From contig NZ_BMQB01000006.1 in assembly GCF_014647895.1 (NCBI RefSeq), forward strand, positions 310,001 through 374,000: DNA of 64,000 nt, in the 5' to 3' direction. Source of the DNA: Pilimelia anulata. GTDB taxonomy: Bacteria > Actinomycetota > Actinomycetes > Mycobacteriales > Micromonosporaceae. A program made the position numbers and the translations under genes. A model generated the notes under the pieces. The model was given only the letters and a program-made list of their open reading frames with translations. It was not told where the DNA came from and did no database searches. Every line of letters begins with the position of its first letter. Positions within the stretch are counted from its first letter, which is position 1. Positions 43,100-52,097 of the stretch are shown here, one piece after another.

Positions 43100-45937
43100 T
43101 CAGCCGGTGTTGCGGAGGCCGGCGGCGATCCCGTTGACCGTGGTGAGCAGGGCGCGTTCCAGGTCGCCGTCCGGAGCGTCCGCCGCGCGGTGCTGGGTCA
43201 GCAGCGCGACCTGGAGGTGGTGCAGCGGCTCCAGGTAGGTGTCCCGGACCGCGAGCGTGCGGCGCAGCGCCGGCTGGTCGTCCAGCAACGCCGCCTGGCC
43301 GGTGACGGCCAGCACCTCGTGCACCGTCCGGTCGAACTCGCCCCGGATCCGGTCGAAGATCGGCCACAGCTCCGGCGGCGCCAGCGACTCGACGTACCGG
43401 CGGGCGATGGCCAGGTCGGTCTTCGCCAGGGTCATCTCCACGTTGGACAGGAACGTGCGGAAGAACCGCCACTCCCGGTACATCTCCGCCAGCACCGGCC
43501 CGAGGCCCGCCGCGCGCGCCGCGGCCAGGCCCGCGCCGACGCCGTACCAGCCGGGGACGACCTGCCGCGACTGCGTCCAGCCGAACACCCACGGGATCGC
43601 CCGCAGGCCGCCCAGCCCCGCCCCGGCGTCGGGGCGCTTGGCCGGGCGGGAGCCGATGTTCAGCGCGCCGAGCAGCGACGTCGGCGTGGTCGCCCAGAAG
43701 TACGCCGGCAGGTCCGGGTGGTCCACCAGCTCGCGGTACGCCCGCAGCGACGCCGCCGCCACCCCGTCCATCGCCGAGTCCCAGCGGGCGAGCGTGCCGG
43801 CCGGCACGGACGGCCGCCGGTGCAGCACCGTGGCCTCCAGCGTGGCGGCGACGGTCAGCTCCAGGTTCTCCCGGGCGAGGCCGGGCAGGGTGTACTTGTC
43901 CGAGATCACCTCGCCCTGCTCGGTGACCTTGATCGCGCCGTCCAGCGTCCCGTACGGCTGGGCGAGGATCGCCTCGTGCGTCGGCCCGCCGCCGCGCCCG
44001 ATCGTCCCGCCCCGGCCGTGGAACAGGCGCAACTGCACGCCGTGCCGGGCCGCCGCGTCGCGCAGCGCGCGCTGCGCCCGGTGGATGCCCCACTGGGCGC
44101 TGGCGATGCCGGCGTCCTTGTTGGAGTCCGAGTAGCCGAGCATCACCTCCTGCACGTCCCCGCGGGCCGCCACAATCGCCCGGTACGCCGGCACCCGCAG
44201 CAGCGCGTCCAGCAGCGGGCCGGCGTCGGCCAGCTCGGCGGTCGACTCGAGCAGCGGGACCAGCCCGATCGACGCCCGCCCGGCCGCCGGGTCGACCAGC
44301 CCGGCCTCCCGGGCGAGCACGGCCGCGGCGAGGACGTCGTCCACGCCGCGGGTCATCGAGATGATGTACGACTCGACCACCGACGCCCCGAACCGCTGCT
44401 GCGCCGCCCGCACGGTCGCGAACGTGGCCAGCGTCCGCGCCGGCCCGTCCGGCAGGTCGGGGTCGGCGCCCCACAGCGGCCGGCGCCCGGCCAGCTCGCC
44501 GGCCAGCAGGGCGGTGCGGGCGGGCCGGTCCAGCGCGGCGTAGTCCGTCTCGCCCAGCTCGGCGTACCGGTGGGCCAGCACCGCGTGGTGGGCGTCGGCG
44601 TGCTCGCGGATGTCCAGCGTGGCCAGGCCGAGCCCGCAGGCGGCCACCGTGCGCAGGGCCGTCGCCACCCGGCCGTCGGCCGCCAGGCGGCCGCCGTGCG
44701 CGGCCAGCGAGTCGCGCAGCACGGCCAGGTCGGCGCAGACGCCGGCGACGTCGGCGTAGTCGCGGCCGGGCGCCACCGGGCGGCCGGCGGCCAGCCGGTG
44801 CCGGGTGTGGGCCAGCCGGGCGCGGATCGCGCGCAGCTTCAGCCGGTACGGCTCCGCGTCGTGGTTGCGGCGCAGCCGGGCCTCGATCTCCGGCAGCGCG
44901 GCCAGGTCGGCGTCGAGGCCCGCCCGCAGCTCGGGGCTGACCCCGCGCAGCCGGTCGGAGACCGACAGCTCGGCGATCAGGCCGTCCACGAGCTGCTCGA
45001 CCGCCTGGAGGCCGTACTCGTGCTGGATCAGCAGGACGTCGCGGGTGACCGCCGGGGTGACGTACGGGTTGCCGTCCCGGTCGCCGCCGATCCAGCTCCC
45101 GAAGCTCAGCGGCCGGGCGCCGGGCGGCAGCGTCACGCCCAGCCCGGCGAGCGCCGCGGTCAGGTCGTCGAGGACCGCGCCGACCGGCCCCCCGGCCAGG
45201 TCGCGCAGGTAGTACACGGCGTTGCGCGCCTCGTCGGTCGGCTCCGGCCGGTGCACCCGCAGCTCGTCGGTCTGCCAGAGCATGTCGAGCAGCTCGGCCA
45301 GCCGGGCGTCGTCCGGCCGGGGCGTGCCGGTGAGCGCGGCCTCGGCCGCTTCGGCGTCCAGCACGTCGGCCACCGCCCGCAGCTTGATCAGGATCGACCG
45401 GCGGGCCGCCTCGGTCGGGTGCGCGGTGAACACCGGCCGGACCGCCAGCCGCGCCGCCGCCTCGGCCACCTCCGCCGCCGGGATGCCGGCGGCGGCGATC
45501 CGGGCGCCGGCCCGCTCCAGCCAGCCGCCGTGCGCCGCCCGCTCGCGGCGCAGCGCCCGGGCGCGGTGCGCCTGCTCGGTGATGTTGGCCAGGTGGAAGT
45601 ACGTGGCGAAGGCGCGGGCCAGCAGCGTCGCGGTGCCGACGTCCACCCCGGCGAGCTTGCGGGCCGCGGCGTCGTCGTCGGCGCGGACCAGCGCGCGGAC
45701 CTCCTCGACCAGCGCCAGCAGGCCGGAGCCCTCCTGCCGGGCGAGGGTGTCGCCGAGCAGCGCGCCGAGCCGCCGGATGTCGGCGCGCAGCGCCGCCCCG
45801 TCAGCGCCGGACCCCTGCCCGCTGCCCGCCCGACCAGCAGCGGCACCGTCGCCCGTGCCCGCTCCGTCGGTCGTCCCGTGGGTGCCGCTGTCGCCGTCCA
45901 CGGCCGTTGCCCGTTCGCCCGTCCCGCCGCCCCGCAT
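43100..45937 (-). CDS. ppc: Phosphoenolpyruvate carboxylase
   Basis: It makes oxaloacetate from PEP and bicarbonate, refilling the TCA cycle. From ATG 45937 the product has 945 residues, close to the family norm. This start has GGAG upstream; ATG 45958 would add 7 residues, and the frame is open to 46075. The first 45 residues are Gly/Asp/Thr-rich (GDSGTHGTTDGAGTGDGAAA) and look unstructured. Active-site motifs: VFTAHPTEAARRS near residue 170, SFGSWIGGDRDGNP, GYSDSNKDAGIASA and FHGRGGTIGRGGGP. The C-terminal NTG is typical of the enzyme. It is a single gene, convergent with the LPXTG gene. Confidence 0.96.
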   Translation of the reverse strand: MRGGGTGERATAVDGDSGTHGTTDGAGTGDGAAAGRAGSGQGSGADGAALRADIRRLGALLGDTLARQEGSGLLALVEEVRALVRADDDAAARKLAGVDVGTATLLARAFATYFHLANITEQAHRARALRRERAAHGGWLERAGARIAAAGIPAAEVAEAAARLAVRPVFTAHPTEAARRSILIKLRAVADVLDAEAAEAALTGTPRPDDARLAELLDMLWQTDELRVHRPEPTDEARNAVYYLRDLAGGPVGAVLDDLTAALAGLGVTLPPGARPLSFGSWIGGDRDGNPYVTPAVTRDVLLIQHEYGLQAVEQLVDGLIAELSVSDRLRGVSPELRAGLDADLAALPEIEARLRRNHDAEPYRLKLRAIRARLAHTRHRLAAGRPVAPGRDYADVAGVCADLAVLRDSLAAHGGRLAADGRVATALRTVAACGLGLATLDIREHADAHHAVLAHRYAELGETDYAALDRPARTALLAGELAGRRPLWGADPDLPDGPARTLATFATVRAAQQRFGASVVESYIISMTRGVDDVLAAAVLAREAGLVDPAAGRASIGLVPLLESTAELADAGPLLDALLRVPAYRAIVAARGDVQEVMLGYSDSNKDAGIASAQWGIHRAQRALRDAAARHGVQLRLFHGRGGTIGRGGGPTHEAILAQPYGTLDGAIKVTEQGEVISDKYTLPGLARENLELTVAATLEATVLHRRPSVPAGTLARWDSAMDGVAAASLRAYRELVDHPDLPAYFWATTPTSLLGALNIGSRPAKRPDAGAGLGGLRAIPWVFGWTQSRQVVPGWYGVGAGLAAARAAGLGPVLAEMYREWRFFRTFLSNVEMTLAKTDLAIARRYVESLAPPELWPIFDRIRGEFDRTVHEVLAVTGQAALLDDQPALRRTLAVRDTYLEPLHHLQVALLTQHRAADAPDGDLERALLTTVNGIAAGLRNTG

Positions 45938-46075
45938 GAGCGCTCCGCCATCCCGCATGAGCGATACGTTGCCACGCCGCCCGCCGCCGTCGCTGCCTTC
46001 CGCGGACCCGAATTCCGTGATCACGCCGAAGCGACGGCCATATGCCCGATCGGTCCGTCCGCTCGACATGATCAC

Positions 46076-46534
46076 CGGGGGCGGGTGCGACCGGGAGCGG
46101 CGTGAAGATCAACGGCTGGGCCGCCCGGCAACCGGAAATCGTATGGGTGGAGGGCCTGCCGGGGCGGCGGCCGCCCGGCGCGCGGGCCGATCCGACCGGC
46201 CGCCGCGCCCGCCCGGTGCGGGACGTGAGTCGCGCCACACGCCGCCCGCGCACCGGACCGGCACCCGCCACACCGAGCCGCACCCTCACCCGCGCCGACC
46301 CCAGCCATGTCCGCCGGTTGCCGGTTGCCGGAGGTGGGGGTGGGGGTGGGGGTGGGCCACCGCCATGTCCGCCGGCTGTCGGAGGTGGGGGTGGGGCCGC
46401 CGCGGTAGCGCTTGACCAGCGGGTACCTACCCGACACACATCCGCGGCACCGGCCCCGCCGCGGCCCTCCCCGTACCGGCGACGGTGGTCGCGGGTGCCC
46501 CCATCGCCGCACGTCGGCGGCGTAGCGTGGCGCC
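46076..46534. other. Gene-free 459-base region with a duplicated G-rich block
   Basis: Between the divergent ppc and S66 peptidase genes. Open frames here are GC-rich noise. It holds an imperfect tandem duplication with G-quadruplex potential (46304-46404, listed separately), and CTTGACCAGCGGGTACCTAC at 46411-46430, whose TTGACC may be a -35 box for the gene at 46535. Confidence 0.5.
46304..46404 (+). repeat. Imperfect duplication containing a G-quadruplex motif
   Basis: The block CCATGTCCGCCGG followed by a TTGCCGG or CTGTCGG element and AGGTGGGGGTGGGG occurs twice (about 46304-46356 and 46364-46397). In the first copy GGGGG T GGGGG T GGGGG T GGG at 46336-46356 fits a strong intramolecular G-quadruplex, with single-base loops. 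Confidence 0.75.
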
Positions 46535-47569
46535 ATGCTGACCAGTCCCGCGAAGGTGGCGCCCGGCGACCGGGTGGCCGTCGTCTCGCCGTCGGCCGCC
46601 CTCGCCGACGTGTTCCCGCACGTGTACGAGCGCGGCCTCCGGGTCCTCCGCGACGACCCGGGCCTCGTCCCGGTCGAGTACCCGACCACCCGGGTCGGCG
46701 GCTCGCCGGCCGCGCGGGCGGCCGACCTGACCGCGGCGTTCGCCGACGACTCGATCGCCGCGGTGCTCGCCACGATCGGCGGCGACGACCAGCTCACCGT
46801 GCTGCCGCACCTGGACGACAAGGTGCTCGCGGCGAACCCGAAGCCGTTCCTCGGCTACTCCGACAACACCTGCCTGCTCCACCACCTGGCCGGGCTGGGC
46901 GTCGGCGGCTGGTACGGCGGCTCCGTCATGGTCCACCCGGGCCGGGCGGGCGGGCCGCACCCGTACTCGATGCACTGGCTGCGCACGGCGCTGCACGCGA
47001 CCGGCTGGCACGCCCTCGACGTGCCGGCGGGGTTCACCGACGAGGACGCCGACTGGAACGACCCGCACGCCGCGCCGCCGCCGATGCGGCCGGCGACGCC
47101 GTGGGTGTGGGCGGGCGCGACCGCCACCGTCGAGGGTCCGTCGTGGGGCGGCTGCCTGGACGTCCTGCCCTGGCTGGTGCTCGCCGGCCGGCTGCCGGAC
47201 GGCCCGGACGGGCTCCGGCTGGACGGCGGGGTGCTGCTGCTGGAGACGTCCGAGGAGCTGATGACGGACGTCGAGGTCTACCGCGTGCTGCGCGCGCTGG
47301 GGGAGCGCGGCCTGCTGAGCCGGTTCGGCGCGGTGCTGGCGGGGCGGCCGAAGGCGTGGAGCATCCACGACCGGCGGGGGCTGGACCAGCGTGCGGTGTA
47401 CACCGCGCGGCAGCACGCCGCGGTGCGCCGCGCGGTGGCCGAGTACGCGCCGGGCGCGGTCCTGGTGCTGGACGTCGACTTCGGGCACACCGACCCGCAG
47501 GCGGTCCTGCCGTACGGCGGGCGGATCCGCGTCGACGCCACCACCGGGACGATCAGCGCCCACTACTGA
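46535..47569 (+). CDS. S66-family serine carboxypeptidase (LD-carboxypeptidase / MccF-like)
   Basis: A 344-residue cytoplasmic protein of the S66 family, which includes murein LD-carboxypeptidases and the microcin C immunity protein MccF. The catalytic Ser lies in the nucleophile elbow FLGYSDNTCLLHHL near residue 108. The Glu is in LLLETSEELM near residue 236 and the His in VDFGHTDPQAVLP near residue 318, giving the Ser-Glu-His triad. The N-terminal VAPGDRVAVVSPSAAL is also typical. ATG 46535 has no strong Shine-Dalgarno motif. MccF-type members with a GxSDxT elbow favour acyl-sulfamoyl or peptidyl-nucleotide substrates; which type this is cannot be settled by eye. Confidence 0.9.
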   Translation: MLTSPAKVAPGDRVAVVSPSAALADVFPHVYERGLRVLRDDPGLVPVEYPTTRVGGSPAARAADLTAAFADDSIAAVLATIGGDDQLTVLPHLDDKVLAANPKPFLGYSDNTCLLHHLAGLGVGGWYGGSVMVHPGRAGGPHPYSMHWLRTALHATGWHALDVPAGFTDEDADWNDPHAAPPPMRPATPWVWAGATATVEGPSWGGCLDVLPWLVLAGRLPDGPDGLRLDGGVLLLETSEELMTDVEVYRVLRALGERGLLSRFGAVLAGRPKAWSIHDRRGLDQRAVYTARQHAAVRRAVAEYAPGAVLVLDVDFGHTDPQAVLPYGGRIRVDATTGTISAHY

Positions 47570-47575
47570 GGCGTG

Positions 47576-47615
47576 GCACGGCCCCGGCGGCGCCGCGGGG
47601 CGCGCCGGGCCGTGC
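47576..47615. terminator. Hairpin between convergent genes
   Basis: GCACGGCCC and GGGCCGTGC flank a GC-rich interior that extends the stem with a bulge. It lies between the S66 peptidase and hemerythrin genes. Confidence 0.55.
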
Positions 47616-47623
47616 GGCCGCGC

Positions 47624-48100
47624 TCAGACCCGGGCCGACTGGAGGGCCAGCGGGTCGGCCGGCGCGGCGGACCGGGCCTTGGCCATCTCCTCGCCCAGCT
47701 CGGCGAGCCGGTTGCGGCCGAGCGCCTTGCGCACCTCGGGGAACCAGTCCTGCTCCTCCTCCTGCACGTGGTGCCGGACGTTCTCGATGAGGACGGTCAC
47801 CTTCGCGTCGAAGGTCTCGTTCCGCGGGTCCAGCTCGCGCAGTTCGGAGAGCAGCCACGCGACGACGTGGTGCTCCTCGACCGATTCGAGCACGTGCTCG
47901 TCGGTCGCCGGCACGCTCTCCCGGGCGGCCGGGTAGAAGACCGTCTCCTCGATGTACGCGTGCGTGGTCAGCTCGTTGCAGATCTTGTCGACGAGCTTGC
48001 GCTTGGCGGCGCTCGTGGCCGAGTCCTTGGTCTTCTCGAACTCCTTGAAGAGCTGCTCGACCTTCTTGTGGTCGTCGCGCAGCAGCACGATCCCGTCCAT
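47624..48100 (-). CDS. Hemerythrin HHE-domain protein
   Basis: A 158-residue helical protein with a di-iron-binding HHE cation-binding domain. ATG 48100 follows a GGAGG site, and the longer frame to 48187 is not supported. Iron-ligand motifs: LLRDDHKKVEQLF, ELTTHAYIEETVFY, SVEEHHVVAWLL and NVRHHVQEEEQDWFP. Such proteins in actinobacteria respond to oxygen, nitric oxide or oxidative stress. The neighbouring SRPBCC gene is divergent, so the two may share a stress-responsive promoter region (48101-48230). Confidence 0.93.
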   Translation of the reverse strand: MDGIVLLRDDHKKVEQLFKEFEKTKDSATSAAKRKLVDKICNELTTHAYIEETVFYPAARESVPATDEHVLESVEEHHVVAWLLSELRELDPRNETFDAKVTVLIENVRHHVQEEEQDWFPEVRKALGRNRLAELGEEMAKARSAAPADPLALQSARV

Positions 48101-48230
48101 GTTCGCCTCCGAGAGCCGCAGATGATCGGACACCCCATCGCATACCCCCTGGCCGCGGCCGCTACGCCAGGGTTTGGGGGTTGTCACTTACGGCAATGCA
48201 CGCAGTACGGCCAGTGAGGAAGGGAGTGGC

Positions 48231-48776
48231 ATGTCCACGGTCCTGGAGAGCGTCGAGGTGGCTGCCCCGGTGCACGCCGTCTACCACGAGTGGGCGCAGT
48301 TCGAGCGGTTCCCGGAGTTCATGTCCGGCGTCGAGGAGGTCGAGCAGACCACCGCCACGCACACCCACTGGCGGACCCGGATCGCGGGCGTGGAACGGGA
48401 GTTCGACGCCGAGATCACCGCCCGCGACCCGGACCGGCGGATCGCCTGGGTCGCCACCGGCGTCGCGCACCGCGGCGAGGTCACGTTCGAGCCGGTGGAC
48501 GGCGCCCGCACCAGGGTCACCGCCCGGCTGGACTTCGTCCCCGCCGGGGCGGCCGAGCAGGTCGGCGACCGGCTCGGCCTGGTCGACCAGCGGGTGCGCG
48601 GCGACCTGCGCCGGTTCAAGGCGTACCTGGAGGGCGGCACCACCCGGCGCGCCCACCCGGCGGTGACCGCCGCGGACCTGCACCGCGTCCGGCGGTCGCC
48701 GACCGAGGCGGCGTTCCGGGCGGAGTTGCCGGGCCTGGCCGTCCGGCCGGGTCGGGAGAACCTGCCGCTCATCTGA
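48231..48776 (+). CDS. SRPBCC-family (cyclase/dehydrase) protein
   Basis: A 181-residue START-like protein with a large hydrophobic pocket. ATG 48231 follows AAGGGAG. The N-terminal pattern STVLESVEVAAPVHAVYHEW and the FERFPEFMSGVEEVEQ segment are typical of the polyketide cyclase/dehydrase group found in soil actinobacteria beside general-stress genes. No catalytic residues can be named. The C-terminal 45 residues are basic and Pro-rich. It may bind a lipid or other hydrophobic ligand. Confidence 0.88.
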   Translation: MSTVLESVEVAAPVHAVYHEWAQFERFPEFMSGVEEVEQTTATHTHWRTRIAGVEREFDAEITARDPDRRIAWVATGVAHRGEVTFEPVDGARTRVTARLDFVPAGAAEQVGDRLGLVDQRVRGDLRRFKAYLEGGTTRRAHPAVTAADLHRVRRSPTEAAFRAELPGLAVRPGRENLPLI

Positions 48777-48903
48777 CCGCCCCCGCCAGCCCGATGGGCC
48801 GCCCCGCCCGCGACCCGCGCCGCCGCCCGCCGCCGGCCCGCCGGGCCCGCGCCCGGCCCGGTGGCGTCCGGGTACGGGCCCGGCGGGTGGGTATGGGTCG
48901 GGC

Positions 48904-49768
48904 ATGGCAGACGACGCGCAGCAGGCCCCGCCCCCGCAGGAGCAGCCGTACCCCGGCCGCAGCGGCGACCCGGACCCGGCGCCGCGGGACACGATGGCCG
49001 ACCACCCCGGCCGCGACCTCCTGCGCGACCGGGTCGCCCTGATCACCGGCGGGGACTCCGGCATCGGCCGGGCCGTCGCGGTGGCGTTCGCCAAGGAGGG
49101 CGCGGACGTCGCCCTCGCGTACCTCAACGAGCACGACGACGCCGAGTACACCGCCGAGCTGGTCCGCGCCGCCGGCCGCCGGTGCGTCTGCTGCCCGGCA
49201 ACCCGGCCGAGGAGCACCACTGCGCCGAGGTCGTCGAGCGGACCGTGGTCGAGCTGGGCGGCCGGCACGTGCTGGTGAACAACGTCGCGTACCAGCGGCC
49301 GGCGCAGCGGTGGGAGGACATCGACCCGAAGCAGTGGGAGCACACGTTCGCGGTCAACGTCGGCAGCTACTTCCACGTCACCCGGGCCGCCCTGGCGCAC
49401 CTGCGGGCCGGCGCCGCGATCATCAACACGGCCTCGGTGAACGGGCTGCGGGGCAACCGCGACCTGATCGACTACTCGGCGACCAAGGGGGCGGTGCTCG
49501 CCTTCACGATGTCGCTGGCGCAGTCGCTGCTGGACCGCGGGATCCGGGGTCAACTGCGTCGCGCCGGGGCCGGTGTGGACGCCGCTGATCCCGGCCACGT
49601 TCGACGCCGAGAGGGCCGGCGGGTTCGGCGGGCAGGCACCGATGGGGCGGGCGGCGCAGCCGGGACGAGATCGCCCCGTCGTACGTGTTCCTCGCCAGCG
49701 AGCGGCTGTCCTCGCACTACTCCGGCGAGGTGCTGGCGCCGGTCGGCGGCGAGACCCACCCCGGCTGA
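48904..49768 (+). pseudogene. Short-chain dehydrogenase (YhdG/GsiB-neighbour type), three frameshifts
   Basis: From ATG 48904 the frame reads into a normal SDR: an N-terminal extension (QEQPYPGRSGDPDP), the NADP site ALITGGDSGIGRAVAVAFAK and LAYLNEHDDAEYTAEL. At about 49192 one C is missing from TGCGTCTGCTGCC and the frame changes to LPGNPAEEHH, VLVNNVAYQRP, the Ser in NTASVNG and the YSATKGA catalytic motif. At about 49548 one extra G in CCGGGGTC shifts it to VNCVAPGPVWTPLIPATF. At about 49660 another extra G in CCGGGACG leads to DEIAPSYVFLASERLSSHYS and the end. All catalytic residues are intact, so an enzyme of about 287 residues would result if these indels were sequencing errors. Confidence 0.85.
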
Positions 49769-50131
49769 CGCGGCGCCCGGCCGGCCCCGCGCGACCCCCA
49801 CCGGCCGGTCGGACCGGGCGCGCCGTCGTTCGGCCGGGCCCGCCCGACCGGTCCGCTGACCCTGATCGATGGATTCCGGACGTCGTAGGCGCCATTACGT
49901 ATTGCGCCGTTGCGGTCACAGCGCGGAGTGCTGTTCACTGGGCTCAGTCGCCCCAATTACGGGGAAATCGGGGAGAATCGCGGCTTCTGTGGTGAGGAGC
50001 CGCCCGCCAGGTCGGGTCGTCGGGGCCCGGCGTGCCGCGCAAGGGGTGGGGTCGCGTGTCGGGCGATCCCACCCCTTCGGCCTTCGTCGCGGGCCCCGGA
50101 CGGCCGCCGCCGTCCGGGGCCCGGCGCGGCG
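49769..50131. other. Gene-free region with tandem hairpins after hypX
   Basis: No gene seen. It holds two hairpins that would end the minus-strand hypX transcript (50041-50077 and 50091-50122) and an AT-richer stretch at 49890-50000 (CAATTACGGGGAAATCGGGG) with no clear function. Confidence 0.5.
50041..50122 (-). terminator. Two successive hairpins downstream of hypX
   Basis: On the minus strand, 9 bases after the hypX stop codon, comes a perfect 13-bp stem (arms 50091-50103 and 50110-50122, 6-base loop). A 10-bp stem follows (50041-50050 with 50068-50077). Together they would give efficient termination. Confidence 0.75.
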
Positions 50132-51871
50132 TCAGGGCGCCGCCGCCACCAGCGGCTTGCGCGGGCGGACGATCCGGATCGTCGCCGGCGGCCGGTGGCT
50201 CAGCCGGGCCGGGGTCGACTGCGGCCGTACCTTGTGCACGAAGTCGTGCCGCGCCCCCGCGAAGTCGGACCGGTCGTCGAACATGTCCAGGCTCATCTCC
50301 GCCAACTCGCGCGCCTCGTACGCGTCCAGCGGCACCGGCTCCGCCGCCAGCCGGTCGGCCTTCGCCGCGCACAGCGCCGCCGCCCGGCGCGGCTCGGCCG
50401 CCCGCGCGGCGACCTCGCCGAGCCAGTCCAGGTACGCCGCGTGGTCGCATGGCCCGACGTCGTCGAGCAGCCCCAGCCGCAGCGCGGCGGCCGTGCCGAT
50501 CGGCAGCCTGTCCTCCAGGAGCTGCCGGGCCAGCCGGCTGCCGACCCGCCGGGGGAGCGTGTACGTGTGCAGCTCCGAGCCGTACAGGCCCATGTCGTAG
50601 TACGGGTTCAGCACGATGCCGTCCCGGGCGGTCACGATGTCCGCGCCCAGCGCCAGCATCACGCCGCCCGCGCCGGCCGGGCCGCCGAACCCGGTGAGCA
50701 CCACCTGCCGGGTGTTCGCGGTGATGGCCCGGCAGACGGCGTTGATCGCCTTGATGTTCGTCCACGCCGTCGCGGCGGGGTCGCTCGCCGCCTCGATCAC
50801 GTTGAGGTGGATGCCGTTGCTGAACACCTCCGGCCCGCTGGCCAGGACGATCGCCCGGGTGTCCTGCTGCGCGGCGTGGCGCAGCGCGGCCAGCATCCGG
50901 CGGCAGTGCCCGCTGGACATCGCGCCGTTGTAGAAGTCGAACGTCAGCCAGCCGACCGCGTCGTCCCGGCGGTACCGGATCTCGGCCGGGCCGTCCCCGC
51001 CCTCGCCCGCCCGGGACGTCCGCGGCACGCCGCGCAGCCGCCGGCTGAGCAGCGTCGTCGCCGGCAGCTTGATCCGCGGGCCGCCGCCGTCGGCGGGCGC
51101 CCGCAGGTGGCCGAGCCAGACGCTGCCGTCGCCGGTCGCGACGCGGATCGCGTGGTCGCGCTGGGCGAGCACGGTACCGGGCGCGCGGCCGGGGACCGGG
51201 CCGGCGGGGTGCGCGTCGAAGATCAGCGTCGGCCGGCCGCCCAGCGTCGCCCGGACGCCGGGGGCGCCGTCGGCCGCGCGGACCCGGCGGACCAGGTGCG
51301 CCGTCGGGTCGGACCAGTCGCACGCGCGGTCGGCCCCGGTCATCGCCGGCCGCAGCCGCGCCCCCGGTACGCCGGGGGCGGCCGCCGCCAGCGGCGTGGG
51401 CCGGAACGCCGGGTCGGCGGCCTTGGCCACCACCTCGGCCACGCACTCCAGCGCGGCGTCGGCGACCGGTCCGTTGTACACCGCCGACTTGCGCGCCGGC
51501 TCCGCCGGCAGCGGGAACGTCCGGCTGGCCCAGATCGGGCCGGCGTCCATCTCGTCGATCGCCTCGAGCGCCGTGACCCCCCAGCGCGGCGCCCCCTCGG
51601 TGATCGCCCAGTCCAGCGAGGACGGTCCGCGGTCGCCGACCGGTCCGGGGTGGATGATGACCGTCCGCCACCGCTGCCACACCCGCGCCGGCACCCGCTC
51701 CTTGAGGAACGGGCACAGGACCAGGTCCGGATTGGCCGCCGCCACGCCCTCGATGATCGCTTGTTCGCTCGTCGCCAGCAGCACGCCGACGTCGTGGCCG
51801 GCTTCCCGCAGTGCACACCAGACCCGTTGGCTGAGTCCGTTGAAGGCGGAAACCAGCAGCAGCACTCGCAC
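50132..51871 (-). CDS. hypX: HypX-like hydrogenase maturation factor (CO-forming)
   Basis: A 579-residue two-domain protein. The N-terminal half is a formyl-THF hydrolase/transferase-like domain with the HypX signature IIHPGPVGDRGPSSLDWAI near residue 75 and ALEAIDEMDAGPIWA. The C-terminal half (about 290-530) is enoyl-CoA-hydratase-like: ASGPEVFSNGIHLNVIEAA, TGFGGPAGAGGVMLALGAD and NPYYDMGLYGSE. HypX proteins turn 10-formyl-THF into CO for the Fe(CN)2CO centre of [NiFe]-hydrogenases under aerobic conditions. GTG 51871 (VRVLLLVSAFNGL) is preceded by AGGGGA. No other hydrogenase or hyp gene is in the window, so it stands alone here. Confidence 0.9.
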   Translation of the reverse strand: MRVLLLVSAFNGLSQRVWCALREAGHDVGVLLATSEQAIIEGVAAANPDLVLCPFLKERVPARVWQRWRTVIIHPGPVGDRGPSSLDWAITEGAPRWGVTALEAIDEMDAGPIWASRTFPLPAEPARKSAVYNGPVADAALECVAEVVAKAADPAFRPTPLAAAAPGVPGARLRPAMTGADRACDWSDPTAHLVRRVRAADGAPGVRATLGGRPTLIFDAHPAGPVPGRAPGTVLAQRDHAIRVATGDGSVWLGHLRAPADGGGPRIKLPATTLLSRRLRGVPRTSRAGEGGDGPAEIRYRRDDAVGWLTFDFYNGAMSSGHCRRMLAALRHAAQQDTRAIVLASGPEVFSNGIHLNVIEAASDPAATAWTNIKAINAVCRAITANTRQVVLTGFGGPAGAGGVMLALGADIVTARDGIVLNPYYDMGLYGSELHTYTLPRRVGSRLARQLLEDRLPIGTAAALRLGLLDDVGPCDHAAYLDWLGEVAARAAEPRRAAALCAAKADRLAAEPVPLDAYEARELAEMSLDMFDDRSDFAGARHDFVHKVRPQSTPARLSHRPPATIRIVRPRKPLVAAAP

Positions 51872-52097
51872 GTCGCATCCCCTTTTGCACACCATGGCCG
51901 GCCGGTCCCGGTCGGCCCCGACTGCCTCGGTCCAGGGATCGCGGCGCCCACGAAGCCGCCCTGCGCCGCCCGGCCGTCGCCGGCGTGCGGTGGGATGGGG
52001 AGGGGAAGAAGTGCAGGTAGATCCTGTGTGGACCAATTTGTGAGGCCGAAGCATTGTCATGCCGATTCGCGCGCGATCGACGGACAGCATGTGCGAC

